Source of the DNA: Sporosarcina sp. ZBG7A
GTDB lineage: Bacteria > Bacillota > Bacilli > Bacillales_A > Planococcaceae
NCBI RefSeq assembly: GCF_000813425.1
Contig: NZ_JWIB01000013.1
Coordinates: forward strand, 124,001 to 188,000
Reading direction: 5' to 3'
DNA: 64,000 nucleotides
This document shows, in pieces, positions 17,555 through 27,252 of this stretch (the first letter of the stretch is position 1; every line of letters starts with the position of its first letter). The notes beneath the pieces are model-generated. The model saw only the letters and a program-made list of their open reading frames with translations, was not told the origin of the DNA and did not search any database. Both the position numbers and the translations under genes were made by a program.

Positions 17555-18809
17555 GTTCCGTCACCTCCGCTACAACCTGATTGGAATCTGAAATCTCGCC
17601 ATTTTCGTTGATGAACTGATTGTCACCAGCAAGTGCACCAATCATTGCACCTCGAATGATAATGCCTTTCAAACGATTCTTTTCGTCGACCACCGCAACA
17701 GGAATCGTTGCCGTCGAAACGATATCAAAGAGATCCGTGAGAACGCTTTCACCCGTTGTCGTAATGACGTCTGTAATCAAAACATCCTCGATCTTAAGAT
17801 TCTTCTCTGCAGCTGCAACCGCGTCTTGAGCAGTCAGCGCACCCATCAGTCGGCCGCCTTTATCTACCACATAAATCGAAGAAATCCGCAGACTTTCCAT
17901 TAATCGAAGCGCAACACGTGGTCCTCTATCAATCTGGACTGTATCGGCATGCTTCATAATGTGATTCGCCGTCAGTACTTTGGACAAGTCAACGTCTTCA
18001 ACGAAACGCTCGACGTAGTCATTCGAAGGATTCATCAAAATCTCTTCCGGAGTACCGATTTGCACGATTTCTCCATCTTTCATGAGTGCGATTCGATCGC
18101 CAATACGGAGTGCTTCATCCAAATCATGGGTGATGAAGATAATTGTCTTGCCCATATCTTCATGTAACTGGAGCAATTCGTCCTGCATATCTTTACGAAT
18201 CAATGGATCGAGTGCACTGAACGCCTCATCCATCAGTAAAATGTCAGGATCATTTGCGAGCGCACGAGCAAGCCCGACACGCTGCTGCATACCACCACTC
18301 AGCTGCCCAGGATATTGAGATTCATAGCCTGACAGACCAACGAGGTGCAAGGATTCGATTGCTTTGTTCTTGCGTTCTTCCTTTGCCACCCCTTGAATTT
18401 CAAGGCCATACTCGGTGTTTTCTAAAATCGTTTTGTGTGGAAATAGTGCAAAGTTCTGGAACACCATGCCAATCTTTTTCCGACGGACATTGCGAAGTTG
18501 TTCTTTGTTCATCTTCACAATATCTTCCCCATCCAACAAAATCCGACCTGCCGTCGGGTCAATCAAGCGATTCAGTAGGCGCACAAGTGTGGATTTCCCG
18601 CTTCCTGATAGACCCATGATGACAAATATTTCACCATCTAGCACATCGAACGCGGCGTTATTGACACCAACCGTTGCACCGGTTTCTTTCAATATCTCTT
18701 TCTTCGTCTTACCTTCTTTAAGAAGTTGAGCCGCGCGTTTGCTCGATTTTCCGAAGATTTTCGACGCGTTTTTCACTTCAATTTTCTTCTTTAACATTGC
18801 CTCTTCCAT
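17547..18809 (-). CDS. opuAA: Glycine betaine ABC transporter, ATP-binding protein with CBS pair
   Basis: A 420-aa ATPase. The N-terminus carries the OpuAA-specific KRAAQLLKEGKTKKEILKETG segment, then Walker A GLSGSGKST (about 60), Q-loop FQNFALFPH, signature LSGGMQQR and Walker B ILLMDEAFSALDP. Two CBS domains follow (about 280-400), which in the family sense ionic strength or c-di-AMP and gate transport. The ATG at 18809 is chosen because GGAGG lies 7 nt upstream; the frame also opens at 18827. A sigma-A-like promoter and a palindrome shared with gbsR lie just upstream. Confidence 0.95.
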   Translation of the reverse strand: MEEAMLKKKIEVKNASKIFGKSSKRAAQLLKEGKTKKEILKETGATVGVNNAAFDVLDGEIFVIMGLSGSGKSTLVRLLNRLIDPTAGRILLDGEDIVKMNKEQLRNVRRKKIGMVFQNFALFPHKTILENTEYGLEIQGVAKEERKNKAIESLHLVGLSGYESQYPGQLSGGMQQRVGLARALANDPDILLMDEAFSALDPLIRKDMQDELLQLHEDMGKTIIFITHDLDEALRIGDRIALMKDGEIVQIGTPEEILMNPSNDYVERFVEDVDLSKVLTANHIMKHADTVQIDRGPRVALRLMESLRISSIYVVDKGGRLMGALTAQDAVAAAEKNLKIEDVLITDVITTTGESVLTDLFDIVSTATIPVAVVDEKNRLKGIIIRGAMIGALAGDNQFINENGEISDSNQVVAEVTEHE

Positions 18810-18843
18810 GCGAACCCTCCGATTCATACTTTCGATGTTTCAT

Positions 18844-18872
18844 AGTATAGCTGTAATCTGTTTGTAATACAA
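18844..18872 (-). promoter_or_regulatory. opuA promoter, sigma-A type
   Basis: On the minus strand TTGTAT, a 17-bp spacer and TATACT lie 35 nt upstream of the opuAA start. Spacing is ideal and both boxes are close to consensus. Confidence 0.7.
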
Positions 18873-18892
18873 ATTATTTACTTTACAAATTG

Positions 18893-18916
18893 TACGTACA
18901 GTTTTTTCTGTACGTA
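18893..18916. promoter_or_regulatory. Perfect palindrome, candidate GbsR operator
   Basis: TACGTACAG-TTTTTT-CTGTACGTA has two perfect 9-bp arms. It lies about 20 bp upstream of the opuA -35 box and upstream of gbsR, so one site could serve both divergent transcripts. Confidence 0.6.
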
Positions 18917-19006
18917 TTGATTGCTTTTCATTTTCATCTGTTCTAAGCTATACTGAAGTGTTCAAAGACTGATGAAAATAGTTCATCACAAGGAGGATCA
19001 TCCACG

Positions 19007-19549
19007 ATGGATGCGTACGAAAAATTAGAAAAATCCCGTAAACGAATCACCGAATCGATTGCTCAAAATATCCATCTCTACGGACTTCCGCCTTCAGCTG
19101 GGAGACAATTCGGTATGATGTTTTTTGAAAATCGTCCACTTACCTTAGATGACATGTCCGCAGAACTCGGAATGAGTAAAACGAGTATGAGTACATCCAT
19201 CCGCTCGCTTTCAGAAGCCAAACTGGTCGATCGGGTATGGGAACGTGGTGTCCGAAAAGACTTATATGAAGTGAAAGACGACTGGTATCAAATTTTCGTC
19301 GACATGTTCACCGTCAAATGGAGAAGAGCCGTCTCGTTACATACGGCCGCAATCCGAAAATCACTGGCTGAATTGAAAGAACTTAAAAAAGCTGACGACA
19401 TGACTGATGAACTCCTCGCAGTTATCGAGACAGATATTGAAAAACTACTGTACATCCGTGAATATTACGACTGGCTAGATCGGCTCATCGATGCGTTCGA
19501 AGACCAAAAGATATTCGACCTTGTCCCTAGATTAGAAGAAGAAGCATAA
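19007..19549 (+). CDS. gbsR: GbsR/MarR-family osmoprotectant regulator
   Basis: A 180-aa DNA-binding regulator of the GbsR/OpcR type. The winged helix is at about residues 25-90 (SAGRQFGMMFFENRPLTLDDMSAELGMSKTSMSTSIRSLSEAKLVDRVW), followed by the family's WERGVRKDLYEVKDDWYQIF segment and a helical dimer tail. GbsR homologues repress choline and betaine uptake or synthesis genes and respond to choline or betaine. Here the gene is divergent from opuA, which suggests control of opuA. AAGGAGG lies 9-10 nt before the ATG. A strong terminator follows. It could equally be called OpcR; paralogy cannot be resolved here. Confidence 0.88.
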   Translation: MDAYEKLEKSRKRITESIAQNIHLYGLPPSAGRQFGMMFFENRPLTLDDMSAELGMSKTSMSTSIRSLSEAKLVDRVWERGVRKDLYEVKDDWYQIFVDMFTVKWRRAVSLHTAAIRKSLAELKELKKADDMTDELLAVIETDIEKLLYIREYYDWLDRLIDAFEDQKIFDLVPRLEEEA

Positions 19550-19550
19550 T

Positions 19551-19587
19551 AAAAACGACATCTCCTGAAATAGGAGTTGTCGTTTTT
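19551..19587 (+). terminator. gbsR terminator
   Basis: AAAAACGACATCTCCT-N5-AGGAGTTGTCGTTTTT; the stem has one mismatch and ends in T residues. It is symmetrical enough to work in both directions. Confidence 0.9.
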
Positions 19588-19668
19588 GTTTGGGCTAACA
19601 GCCACTATAGTGGCCACATATGGATCAGCTAAGTTCGAGTTAGGTGTAGGCAAACGAATTGTTGCAAA

Positions 19669-20610
19669 TCAGCCCTCTTATCAGCGTTGAATTTTGTCCC
19701 GATTCCGATTAATTCGCTGCTGTTGCCGATTGTTCGCCTCAAGTTGCCGATTCGTCTCTACAGGTTGCCGATTCTGCACATGATAATGCCGATTTCCTCA
19801 ATTATCTTTCCGATTCCTCACTTCGCATTGAAATAGCCATCCCCAAACAAGCGAAGCGCTGCCAATTAATCCCTTAACGGTGCTGAATTGTGTCCCGATT
19901 CCGATTAATTCGCTACTGTTGCCGATTGTTCCCCTCAAGTTGCCGATTCTTCTCTACATGTTGCCGATTCTGCACATGATAATGCCGATTTCCGCAATTA
20001 TCTTGCCGATTCCTCACTTCGCAGTGAAATAGCCCATTCCCAAACAAGCGAAGCTCCACCAATTAATTCCTTAACGGCGTTGAATTGTTCCCCGATTCCG
20101 ATTAATTCTCTGATGTTGCCGATTGTTTCCCTCAAGTTTCCGATTCTTCTCTACATGTTTCCGATTCTGCACATGATAATGCCGATTTCCGCAATTATCT
20201 TGCTGATTCCTCACTTCACAGTGTAATAGCCCATCCCCAAACAAGCGAAGCGCTACCAATTAATCCCTCAACAGCGCTGAATTGTGTCCCGATTCCGATT
20301 AATTCTCTGCTGTTGCCGATTGTTCCCCTCAAGTTGCCGATTCTTCTCTACAAGTTGCCGATTTTGCACATGATAATGCCGATTTCTGCAATTATCTTTC
20401 CGATTCCTCAACTCGCAGTGAAATAGCCCATCCCCAAACAAGCGAAGATCTACCAATTAATCCCTTAAGGGCGCTGAATTGTGTCCCGATTCCGATTAAT
20501 TCGCTGATGTTGCCGATTGTTCGCCTCCAAGTGCCGATTCTTCTCTACATGTTGCCGATTCTGCATATAATAATGCCGATTTCCGCAATTATCTTTCCGA
20601 TTCTCCCCCG
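19669..20610 (+). repeat. 21-bp-period array, type A, five tandem copies
   Basis: First units start at 19706, 19902, 20099, 20296 and 20493 (196-197 bp apart). Each is followed by five more at exact 21-bp steps (for example 19706, 19727, 19748, 19769, 19790, 19811). The first copy has a degenerate leader; the other leaders start near 19848, 20045, 20243 and 20440. The five copies share a late TGCACATGATAATGCCGATT segment not seen in the other clusters, so they were amplified locally. The array lies between the gbsR terminator and the terminator of the first chemoreceptor gene. Confidence 0.92.
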
Positions 20611-20644
20611 GCTAATCCTAATTATCGCGAACATTCACCGCAAA

Positions 20645-20678
20645 CAAAAAAACCCATCCGCATTTCCAGCGGATGAGC
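20645..20678 (-). terminator. Terminator of the first chemoreceptor gene
   Basis: On the minus strand CATCCGC-N7-GCGGATG is followed by GGTTTTTTTG. Confidence 0.85.
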
Positions 20679-20698
20679 TCTTCTCCAAACTTATTCCC

Positions 20699-22393
20699 TT
20701 ACAACTTAAATTCTCGTACCAATCCATTCAAGTTTTCGGCAAGTTGCGCAAGTTGTGCAGAACTGCCCGCCACTTCTTCCATCGAACTGCTCGTTTGTTG
20801 CGAAGCAGCCGCTGTTTCTTGAACTCCAGCAGCCGATTGCTCGGAAATAGCTGCGATTTCTTCAACCGACTCGCTCATCTCTTCGCTTCCAGCTGCAATT
20901 TCTTCAAGGTTTTGAGAAATGATACTTATATCAGTAGTCATCTTGTTGACAGCGCCACTAATTTCAGCAAACGTTTCACGAGTCGTCTTAAGTTGTGCAG
21001 TCCCTTTTTCCACTTCTTCATACCCTGACTCAAGCGATCCTGCTACGCTACTCGACTCTTGCTGAATCGTACCGACAATTCCAGTAATGTCTGTCACAGA
21101 TACAGCAACTTGTTCAGCTAGTTTCCGCACTTCTTCTGCAACAACGGCAAATCCTTTACCGTGTTCTCCGGCGCGCGCTGCTTCAATTGCTGCATTCAAT
21201 GCCAACAGATTCGTCTGATCAGCTATATCCTTGATCACAACGACAAGCTTCGAGATTTCTTGTGACTGAACATCCAGCCCTTTGATTTTTGTAACAGCTT
21301 CTTGGACGATCGCGTCAATCCGCTGCATCTGTTCAGTAGAGGATTCCATCAATTGGGCACCGTTCTCTGTCTGATCCAAAACATTTTTAGACGTCTGTTG
21401 GATAGCTTCACCTTTTTGGTTTGCATCCTCAACCCGTTCCACAAAACGTTCCATCATCATCGCCAAATCAGTTGCGGTATTTGCTTCACTTTCGATTCCT
21501 GAAGTCAATTCTTGCATCGTCACTGCGATTTGTTGTGACGCCGCATTCACTTCCGTCGACGACTGAGTCAACTCCTCACTATGGGCTGAAACTGATGAAG
21601 AAACATCATTGATGCTATTCAGCATTTCACGCGTATGCCCACTCATGTCATTCGTAGCAGCGGCAAGCTGGCCCACTTCGTCACGAGAAGTGACAGCCAA
21701 TGGTTCATGGCTCAGATCGCCGTCAGCAATCAGTTGCATGCGTTCCATTACCCGCTTAATTGGAACCGTAATCACACGTGCCGTAAATAAGGCTGCTCCA
21801 ATACTGATCACGAGGACTAGCAGTAGCACGATTGAAATCCAAACAAGTGTCTGTTTTCCACTCGCAATAATCTCTTCCCCATGTTTTTGTGTCAATTTTT
21901 CCCGTTCATTCGCAATTCTATGATACTCAGCAATCAATTCTGTGCCTTCTGCAGACAACCCCTCCAAATTTTTAGCAGCACGCTCTTTACGGTTTTGGTC
22001 ATACACATCAATGACATCTGACGCTAAGTTCTTACGCCAAGTAATCATTTTATCAACCAAGTCCCCGAAATCACCTGAAGCACCTAATTTTTCAGCTTCT
22101 CCTTGCAATTCAATGCCTTCGTCCGTTAAAGAGAAAAATTCTTCTTTATATTGTTCATCACCAAAAAGAACGTATGCCCGTACTGCAGACATTCGTCCCG
22201 CCATCGTATTCGCCAGCTTTAGTTCAATCGCCATTAATTGTGTATCAAACTCTACAATCTCCTGGGTCTTTTGATTAACTTTATTGACCGAAATAATTGT
22301 ATAAATCCCTAAAGCCATGACTAGCACCACTACTACACCAAACGTTGTCAACAATCTACTTTTCACGCTTTTAAAGCCCGCTCTTTTCTTCAT
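20699..22393 (-). CDS. Methyl-accepting chemotaxis protein, 4HB type (copy 1)
   Basis: A 564-aa transmembrane receptor. Order: TM1 (about 12-34), a four-helix-bundle ligand domain (about 35-180, with the conserved [15 protein letters not shown]), TM2 (about 185-208), HAMP (about 210-260), then a coiled-coil signalling domain with the invariant hairpin tip [39 protein letters not shown]. It passes ligand signals to CheA/CheW at the membrane. The start at 22393 follows AGGGAGAGC; a longer frame to 22426 lacks a better site. It is a close paralogue of the next gene upstream on this strand, so the pair arose by tandem duplication. Confidence 0.94.
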   Translation of the reverse strand: MKKRAGFKSVKSRLLTTFGVVVVLVMALGIYTIISVNKVNQKTQEIVEFDTQLMAIELKLANTMAGRMSAVRAYVLFGDEQYKEEFFSLTDEGIELQGEAEKLGASGDFGDLVDKMITWRKNLASDVIDVYDQNRKERAAKNLEGLSAEGTELIAEYHRIANEREKLTQKHGEEIIASGKQTLVWISIVLLLVLVISIGAALFTARVITVPIKRVMERMQLIADGDLSHEPLAVTSRDEVGQLAAATNDMSGHTREMLNSINDVSSSVSAHSEELTQSSTEVNAASQQIAVTMQELTSGIESEANTATDLAMMMERFVERVEDANQKGEAIQQTSKNVLDQTENGAQLMESSTEQMQRIDAIVQEAVTKIKGLDVQSQEISKLVVVIKDIADQTNLLALNAAIEAARAGEHGKGFAVVAEEVRKLAEQVAVSVTDITGIVGTIQQESSSVAGSLESGYEEVEKGTAQLKTTRETFAEISGAVNKMTTDISIISQNLEEIAAGSEEMSESVEEIAAISEQSAAGVQETAAASQQTSSSMEEVAGSSAQLAQLAENLNGLVREFKL

Positions 22394-23127
22394 AACGCTC
22401 TCCCTCTCATGATTCCTTAGAATCATTCAATCTTATTTCTTATGAATCAATACCATCCGTCATTATAGTCCGAACAAGGTCTAAAGTCACTCTTTTTTAC
22501 GAAATTTTAATGTTTCTCATTAAATCAAACCTTGGATATCATCCATCTTGCTTACCTCCCAATAAATCAATACTAAATACCTTGTTCAAAAATATTAAAT
22601 CACAAATGAAACATGACTTTATATTCTCGATTCACAAACCCCGAAATAAACACAATGACCCACTCGAAGGCATGAGTATTGTGTTATTCCGCTCTAAACT
22701 TCAAATGGACAACCTTTTAAAAAGAGGCACGGATCCTCCAATACCTGATAAGTCGCAATCCAAGTAAGGGTTTGCCCACTTTTTCAAAAATTGATCAGCG
22801 CCATTTGAACCAGCTATACGAACAGTTCCGTTTGATATCACCTTATTTATCGGTTCCTTTGCAAGGATTTTTAACTGATCAGCTTGGACTCCCTCTACTT
22901 AGCTAAACTCCTCAGTAAATAACTGTTATCTCTAGAATTTATTCACAAAGGAGCGTGACGCTGAATATACTCAACGACCACGCAACTTTTCCCCATCATT
23001 TCACTACTTCACGGAATTGAATTCATCATCCAATTCCTAAAACGCAAGCAACAGCAAGCCATTTAAAAATGCATCTAGTAGAAGACTTACGATTGTTCGA
23101 TGAACTCATGACCAATTTAAATCAACA
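22394..23127. other. Gap between the two chemoreceptor genes; possible decayed gene
   Basis: The part next to copy 1 holds its promoter. From about 22745 to 23130 the plus strand keeps one frame with protein-like composition but interrupted by several stops (LNQLYEQFRLISPYLSVPLQGFL, then HATFPHHFTTSRN, then a run with HLVEDLRLFDELMTNLNQQ). I do not recognise the protein. A short open frame at 22510-22767 looks accidental. Confidence 0.3.
22462..22490 (-). promoter_or_regulatory. Promoter of chemoreceptor copy 1
   Basis: On the minus strand GTGACT, 17 bp and TATAAT. The same arrangement, including the flanking TTTAGA, is found before copy 2, so it is conserved between the paralogues. Confidence 0.6.
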
Positions 23128-23172
23128 AAAAAAGCAGCCTACTCCATACATATGGAGAGGCTGCTCTTTCTT
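23128..23172 (-). terminator. Terminator of the second chemoreceptor gene
   Basis: On the minus strand AGCAGCCTCTCCAT-N4-ATGGAGTAGGCTGCT with one bulge, followed by a run of T. Confidence 0.88.
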
Positions 23173-23204
23173 TAATAGTATTCAAGTAAGCGAGATCGAT
23201 TCTC

Positions 23205-24893
23205 TTACAACTTAAATTCATTTACCAGTTCATTTAAATCTTGTCCCAACACGGCAAGTTGCGCCGAACTACCCGCCAATTCTTCCATCGAGCTACTAGT
23301 CTGCTCTGAAGCAGCCGCTGTTTCTTGAACACCGGCGGAAGACTGCTCGGAAATTGCTGCGATTTCTTCTACTGACTCACTCATCTCTTCACTGCCTGCC
23401 GCAATCTCAGATAGGTTCTCCGATATGACACCAATATCCACTGACATTTTATTCACAGCATTACTGATTTCAGCAAATGTTTCTCGTGTCGTCATTAGTT
23501 GCACAGTTCCCTTTTCCACTTCCTCATATCCCGCCTCAAGTGAGCCTGCAACACTACTGGACTCTTGTTGAATCGTCCCGACAATACCAGTAATATCTGT
23601 CACAGAAACTGCGACTTGCTCAGCCAATTTCCGAACTTCTTCTGCAACTACGGCAAAACCTTTACCATGTTCTCCAGCGCGTGCTGCTTCAATCGCTGCA
23701 TTCAATGCCAACAGATTCGTCTGATCAGCAATATCTTTAATCACAACGACAAGCTTCGAAATTTCTTGCGACTGAACATCCAATCCTTTGATTTTCGTAA
23801 CAGCATCTTGGACAATCGCGTCGATCCGTTGCATTTGCTCACTGGACGATTCCATTAAAGCCGATCCGTTTTCCGTCTTTTCCATGACGTTTACAGAAGC
23901 TTTTTGAATCGCTTCTCCTCGCTCGTTCGCACTTTCAACCCGTTCCACAAACCGTTCCATCGCCATAGCCAGATCGGTAGCCGTATTCGCTTCACTCTCA
24001 ATTCCGGAAGTCAATTCTGACATTGTCACGGCAATTTGCGCAGATGCTTGATTCACTTCAGTGGATGACTGCGTCAACTCTTCACTATGTGCAGAAACGG
24101 ATGACGACACATCATTGATGCGATTCAGCATATTACGTGTATTATCACTCATTTCATTCATCGCAACTGCAAGCTGTCCAGCTTCATCTGCCGACAAAAT
24201 CTCTAGTGGTTCCTGGCTTAAATCCCCTTCTGCCATCAATTTCATGCGGTCTCTTACTTGAATTAGCGGCCTAGTAATGACGCGCGTTGTCAAAGCAGAA
24301 GATAAGCCACTGACTATCAATGTCAGAAGTGAGACTGCTAGCACCCATCTTAGCGTCATTCTTCCACTGTGAATGATTTCATCACCATGTTTAACCGTTT
24401 GTTTTTCTCGCTTATTCGCGACTCTATGATACTCAGCAATCAATTCAGTACCTTCTATAGATAAACTCTCCAAGTTCTTGATAGCCCGCTCTTTCCGGTT
24501 TTGGTCGTACATATCAATAACATCTGTTGATAATCTTTCATTCCAAGTAGTAGTCTTATCTACTAAATCTCCCAAATCCCCCCCTAACTTCTCAGTCTCC
24601 CCTTGAAGATTAGTTGCATATTCCGTTAATGACTCGAATTCTTCTTTGTATTCCTCTTCTCCGAATAACATATACGCTCGTACAGCAGACATTCGACCAG
24701 CCATCGCATTCGCGAGCTTTAAATCTGCAGCAACTAACTTAGTGTCGTGTTCAATAATGTCCTTTGTTTTCTCGTTAACTCGTTGCACCGAATTCAACGT
24801 GAAAAATCCTAATCCGAGCACTAGTAACATAACAATCCCAAAAGCCCAGTAAAGGCGTGAACTAATGCTTTTAAATCCCATTCTCTTCTTCAT
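23205..24893 (-). CDS. Methyl-accepting chemotaxis protein, 4HB type (copy 2)
   Basis: A 562-aa receptor with the same layout as copy 1: TM1 (about 12-34), four-helix bundle, TM2 (about 188-210), HAMP, and a signalling coiled coil with the hairpin tip [20 protein letters not shown]. The signalling half is nearly identical to copy 1, while the ligand-binding bundle and TM2 differ clearly (for example [19 protein letters not shown] against [19 protein letters not shown]). The pair therefore probably senses different ligands while sharing the same adaptation and CheW interface. It has its own promoter and terminator, so it is a separate transcription unit. Confidence 0.94.
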   Translation of the reverse strand: MKKRMGFKSISSRLYWAFGIVMLLVLGLGFFTLNSVQRVNEKTKDIIEHDTKLVAADLKLANAMAGRMSAVRAYMLFGEEEYKEEFESLTEYATNLQGETEKLGGDLGDLVDKTTTWNERLSTDVIDMYDQNRKERAIKNLESLSIEGTELIAEYHRVANKREKQTVKHGDEIIHSGRMTLRWVLAVSLLTLIVSGLSSALTTRVITRPLIQVRDRMKLMAEGDLSQEPLEILSADEAGQLAVAMNEMSDNTRNMLNRINDVSSSVSAHSEELTQSSTEVNQASAQIAVTMSELTSGIESEANTATDLAMAMERFVERVESANERGEAIQKASVNVMEKTENGSALMESSSEQMQRIDAIVQDAVTKIKGLDVQSQEISKLVVVIKDIADQTNLLALNAAIEAARAGEHGKGFAVVAEEVRKLAEQVAVSVTDITGIVGTIQQESSSVAGSLEAGYEEVEKGTVQLMTTRETFAEISNAVNKMSVDIGVISENLSEIAAGSEEMSESVEEIAAISEQSSAGVQETAAASEQTSSSMEELAGSSAQLAVLGQDLNELVNEFKL

Positions 24894-24968
24894 AATTATG
24901 TCAATCCCCTTTTCACAATTTGTAACAGTACAATAGACGCATGCACTTACAATTCATCCCAATCAACA

Positions 24969-24997
24969 ATTATAGTCTTAAAGACTTCTAAAGTCAC
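24969..24997 (-). promoter_or_regulatory. Promoter of chemoreceptor copy 2
   Basis: On the minus strand GTGACT, 17 bp and TATAAT, matching the copy 1 promoter in sequence and spacing. No sigma-D motif (TAAA-N15-GCCGATAT) was seen. Confidence 0.6.
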
Positions 24998-25043
24998 CAT
25001 AATTATAAAAATATACCCATGAATTAAACTAGGACGTTTATAT

Positions 25044-25086
25044 TAAAAAAACAGCCTACTCGCTGTGTTGATTGAGTAGGCTGTTT
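25044..25086 (-). terminator. nhaC terminator
   Basis: A perfect 12-bp stem AACAGCCTACTC/GAGTAGGCTGTT with a 12-nt loop and a T run on the minus strand. The left arm reuses the AGCCTACTC motif of the chemoreceptor terminator at 23128. Confidence 0.88.
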
Positions 25087-25090
25087 CTAT

Positions 25091-26620
25091 TCAGGAAATC
25101 TGTGTTTGCGCTCGGACTTCCTTTATTTTATTCCTTTTCGATAAAATCCATACCGCCACCACCAGTACACCGCCAGTAAAGATGAGCGTCCATGCACTAC
25201 CTGTAATTCCAGCGATAATGAAAGAAATCAGTGCAATCGTTGCATTCAACATCGCATAAGGAATCTGCGTCTTTACGTGATCGATGTGATCCGCCCCAGC
25301 ACCTGTTGAAGACAAAATCGTCGTATCGGAAATCGGAGAACAATGATCCCCGAAAATTCCTCCTGACAATACGGCACCAATACAAACGAGCATATGTGCA
25401 TCGAGCGCTACTGCCATCGGAATTGCGATTGGCAACATAATTGCGAATGTCCCCCACGACGTCCCGGATGCCAGCGCCATAACGGCACCTACAACAAAAA
25501 GGATTGCCGGGATGATAAACGCAGGCACATTGCCTTGCATGATTTCTACAATAAATGCCGCTGTCCCCATCTCTTCAATCACTTTCCCAAGCGACCATGC
25601 AAGAATAAGCGTCGCTGCTACGTAGACCATCTTCTGCATACCTGTAGTATAAATATCGAAGATTTCATTAAACTTCTTCACCTTATAAATGAGCATTAGA
25701 ACAATAATCGTCACTGCGGCAAACAAATAAGCAGTACTCAACGCTACCCGGAAATCTCCACCCGGGACCGGTTTCATAGGGAAACCTTTTGAGATTAATA
25801 GTCCAAATAAGGTAATAAACAATACAGTGAGTGGAAGCCAAATCAGTATCGTTTTACTCCCAGTCGTATACTCTTTGAGTTCTTCAGCCTTCCTAAGCGG
25901 TTTAGACTCTGGCCAATACAACTTCCCTGTTTGACGAACACGGTTTTCAGCATTTTCCATCGGTCCAAAATCTAGCTTTGAAAAAGCAATAAGTGGAACG
26001 AGAATTACCGTCAACAACGCATAAAATTGAAAAGGGATTACATGGACGAGCGTATTGTATTCCGAATCAGAAATCCCAATCTTATCGAACTCAGCACGAA
26101 TGAGCCCCATGATATAGACCCCCCAACCTATAAACGGGATGAGGACAGCGACCGGAGATGCCGTCGAATCGATAATCCATGCGAGTTTTTCCCGAGAAAT
26201 CTTAAGCTTATCAAAAATCTTCTCAAAAACAGGTCCCACAATTAACGGAGTTCCTAAATCGGAGAAAAAGATCAAAATCCCTCCGAGCCAAGCTGACACT
26301 TGCGCTTGAGCACGTGTCTTTATGTACTTTACTGAAGCCGCGGCAAGCGCTGCACCACCGCCCGATTTTTCCATCAGCGCAACAAACCCACCGATGAAAA
26401 ACAGCAGAATCAGGACAGCCGCATTATAACTGTCCGTCAGTTGAGGAAATAGATAATCCCCGATCACGCCTGTTGTCGCCGTCAATGGATTCCCACCCAC
26501 TAACAAAAGTACCCCCGCAAAAACTCCAGAAAATAAAGCGATGATTACATTTTTACTCACAATCGCTAACACTACCGCCACTAAAGGCGGGACTAACGAA
26601 ACCAGCCCCATATGCTCCAT
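25091..26620 (-). CDS. nhaC: NhaC-family Na+/H+ antiporter
   Basis: A 509-aa membrane protein with about twelve helices. It carries the family signatures IFFSDLGTPLIVGPVFEKIFDKL, STASPVAVLIPFIGWGVYIMGLI and GGIFGDHCSPISDTTILSSTGAGADHIDHVKTQIPYAML, typical of the NhaC group. Members exchange Na+ for protons or, in some branches, malate/lactate or amino acids; the exact substrate here cannot be fixed. The ATG at 26620 is preferred over 26650 because GGAG lies 8 nt upstream. It is a single-gene unit with its own terminator and fits the salt and osmotic theme of opuA and ehu. Confidence 0.88.
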   Translation of the reverse strand: MEHMGLVSLVPPLVAVVLAIVSKNVIIALFSGVFAGVLLLVGGNPLTATTGVIGDYLFPQLTDSYNAAVLILLFFIGGFVALMEKSGGGAALAAASVKYIKTRAQAQVSAWLGGILIFFSDLGTPLIVGPVFEKIFDKLKISREKLAWIIDSTASPVAVLIPFIGWGVYIMGLIRAEFDKIGISDSEYNTLVHVIPFQFYALLTVILVPLIAFSKLDFGPMENAENRVRQTGKLYWPESKPLRKAEELKEYTTGSKTILIWLPLTVLFITLFGLLISKGFPMKPVPGGDFRVALSTAYLFAAVTIIVLMLIYKVKKFNEIFDIYTTGMQKMVYVAATLILAWSLGKVIEEMGTAAFIVEIMQGNVPAFIIPAILFVVGAVMALASGTSWGTFAIMLPIAIPMAVALDAHMLVCIGAVLSGGIFGDHCSPISDTTILSSTGAGADHIDHVKTQIPYAMLNATIALISFIIAGITGSAWTLIFTGGVLVVAVWILSKRNKIKEVRAQTQIS

Positions 26621-26797
26621 GCATTCATCTCCATTCGTCTGTCTATACATAATAATGTATTATTATACACATTCATGTATAACTAATCAATGGAATTTTT
26701 GAAAATTGCTTGGTTGGTAGAAGATTGTCCGCGAAGCAGGTGATTCTCCCAATCTTAAAGCTGATCCCACTGAAGCCTTCAATAGCCCTATAAATTC

Positions 26798-26970
26798 AAG
26801 CGCAGCGCACCTAATTAATCCCTTAATGCAGGTGAATTGTGTCTCGTTGCCGATTAATTCCCCTATGTTGCCGATTCTTTGCTTGATATTGCCGATTCCA
26901 CTCCTCATAGTTCCGATTCTTCCCCCAAAACTACCGATAAGCGCTGTCATCTTTCCGATTCCCCTTTTAC
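26798..26970 (+). repeat. 21-bp-period array, type A, single copy
   Basis: The leader at 26798 is followed by units starting at 26851, 26872, 26893, 26914, 26935 and 26956, exactly 21 bp apart. It is followed after 22 bp by a type B copy. Confidence 0.9.
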
Positions 26971-26992
26971 CATGCATTTTCCCACTAGAATC

Positions 26993-27160
26993 AAGCGTAG
27001 CGCTACCAATTAATCCCTTATACCAGTTGAATTGTGTCCCGTTATCGAGAAACTTCGCTGAGTGTCGGAGAAATCTAGAGATGTGATGGAGAAAACCTCA
27101 CGCGTGATTGGCAAATCCCCATTTGTGATGAAGAAATCATCATAAGTGACCGACAACACA
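26993..27160 (+). repeat. 21-bp-period array, type B, single copy
   Basis: It has the same leader as type A (AGCGCTACCAATTAATCCC, then TTGAATTGTGTC), but the units are GTGATGGAGAAA-like. GAGAAA-type cores start at 27047, 27068, 27089, 27110, 27131 and 27152, exactly 21 bp apart. It ends at the terminator beside the EamA gene. Confidence 0.88.
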
Positions 27161-27194
27161 AAAAAGACCCATCTCGCCATTGCGAAACAGATCT
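27160..27194 (-). terminator. Probable terminator downstream of the EamA permease
   Basis: On the minus strand AGATCTGTTTCGC pairs imperfectly with GCGAGATGGGTCT and is followed by TTTTTTG. The hairpin is almost the same as the ehuA terminator at 39642-39678. It lies about 60 nt past the EamA stop. Confidence 0.6.
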
Positions 27195-27252
27195 AATCCT
27201 AACTCTAACTAACATACAAAAATCAAAACTCAGTACCCCGCAGTTCCGTAAT

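Noticed and set aside
19669-20610. CRISPR array
   Set aside because: The repeated core is only about 9 bp at 21-bp steps, the spacers are repeated between copies, and no cas genes are near.
22510-22767. 85-codon plus-strand frame between the chemoreceptors
   Set aside because: No ribosome site, no recognisable motif, and it overlaps the upstream region of the receptor gene.
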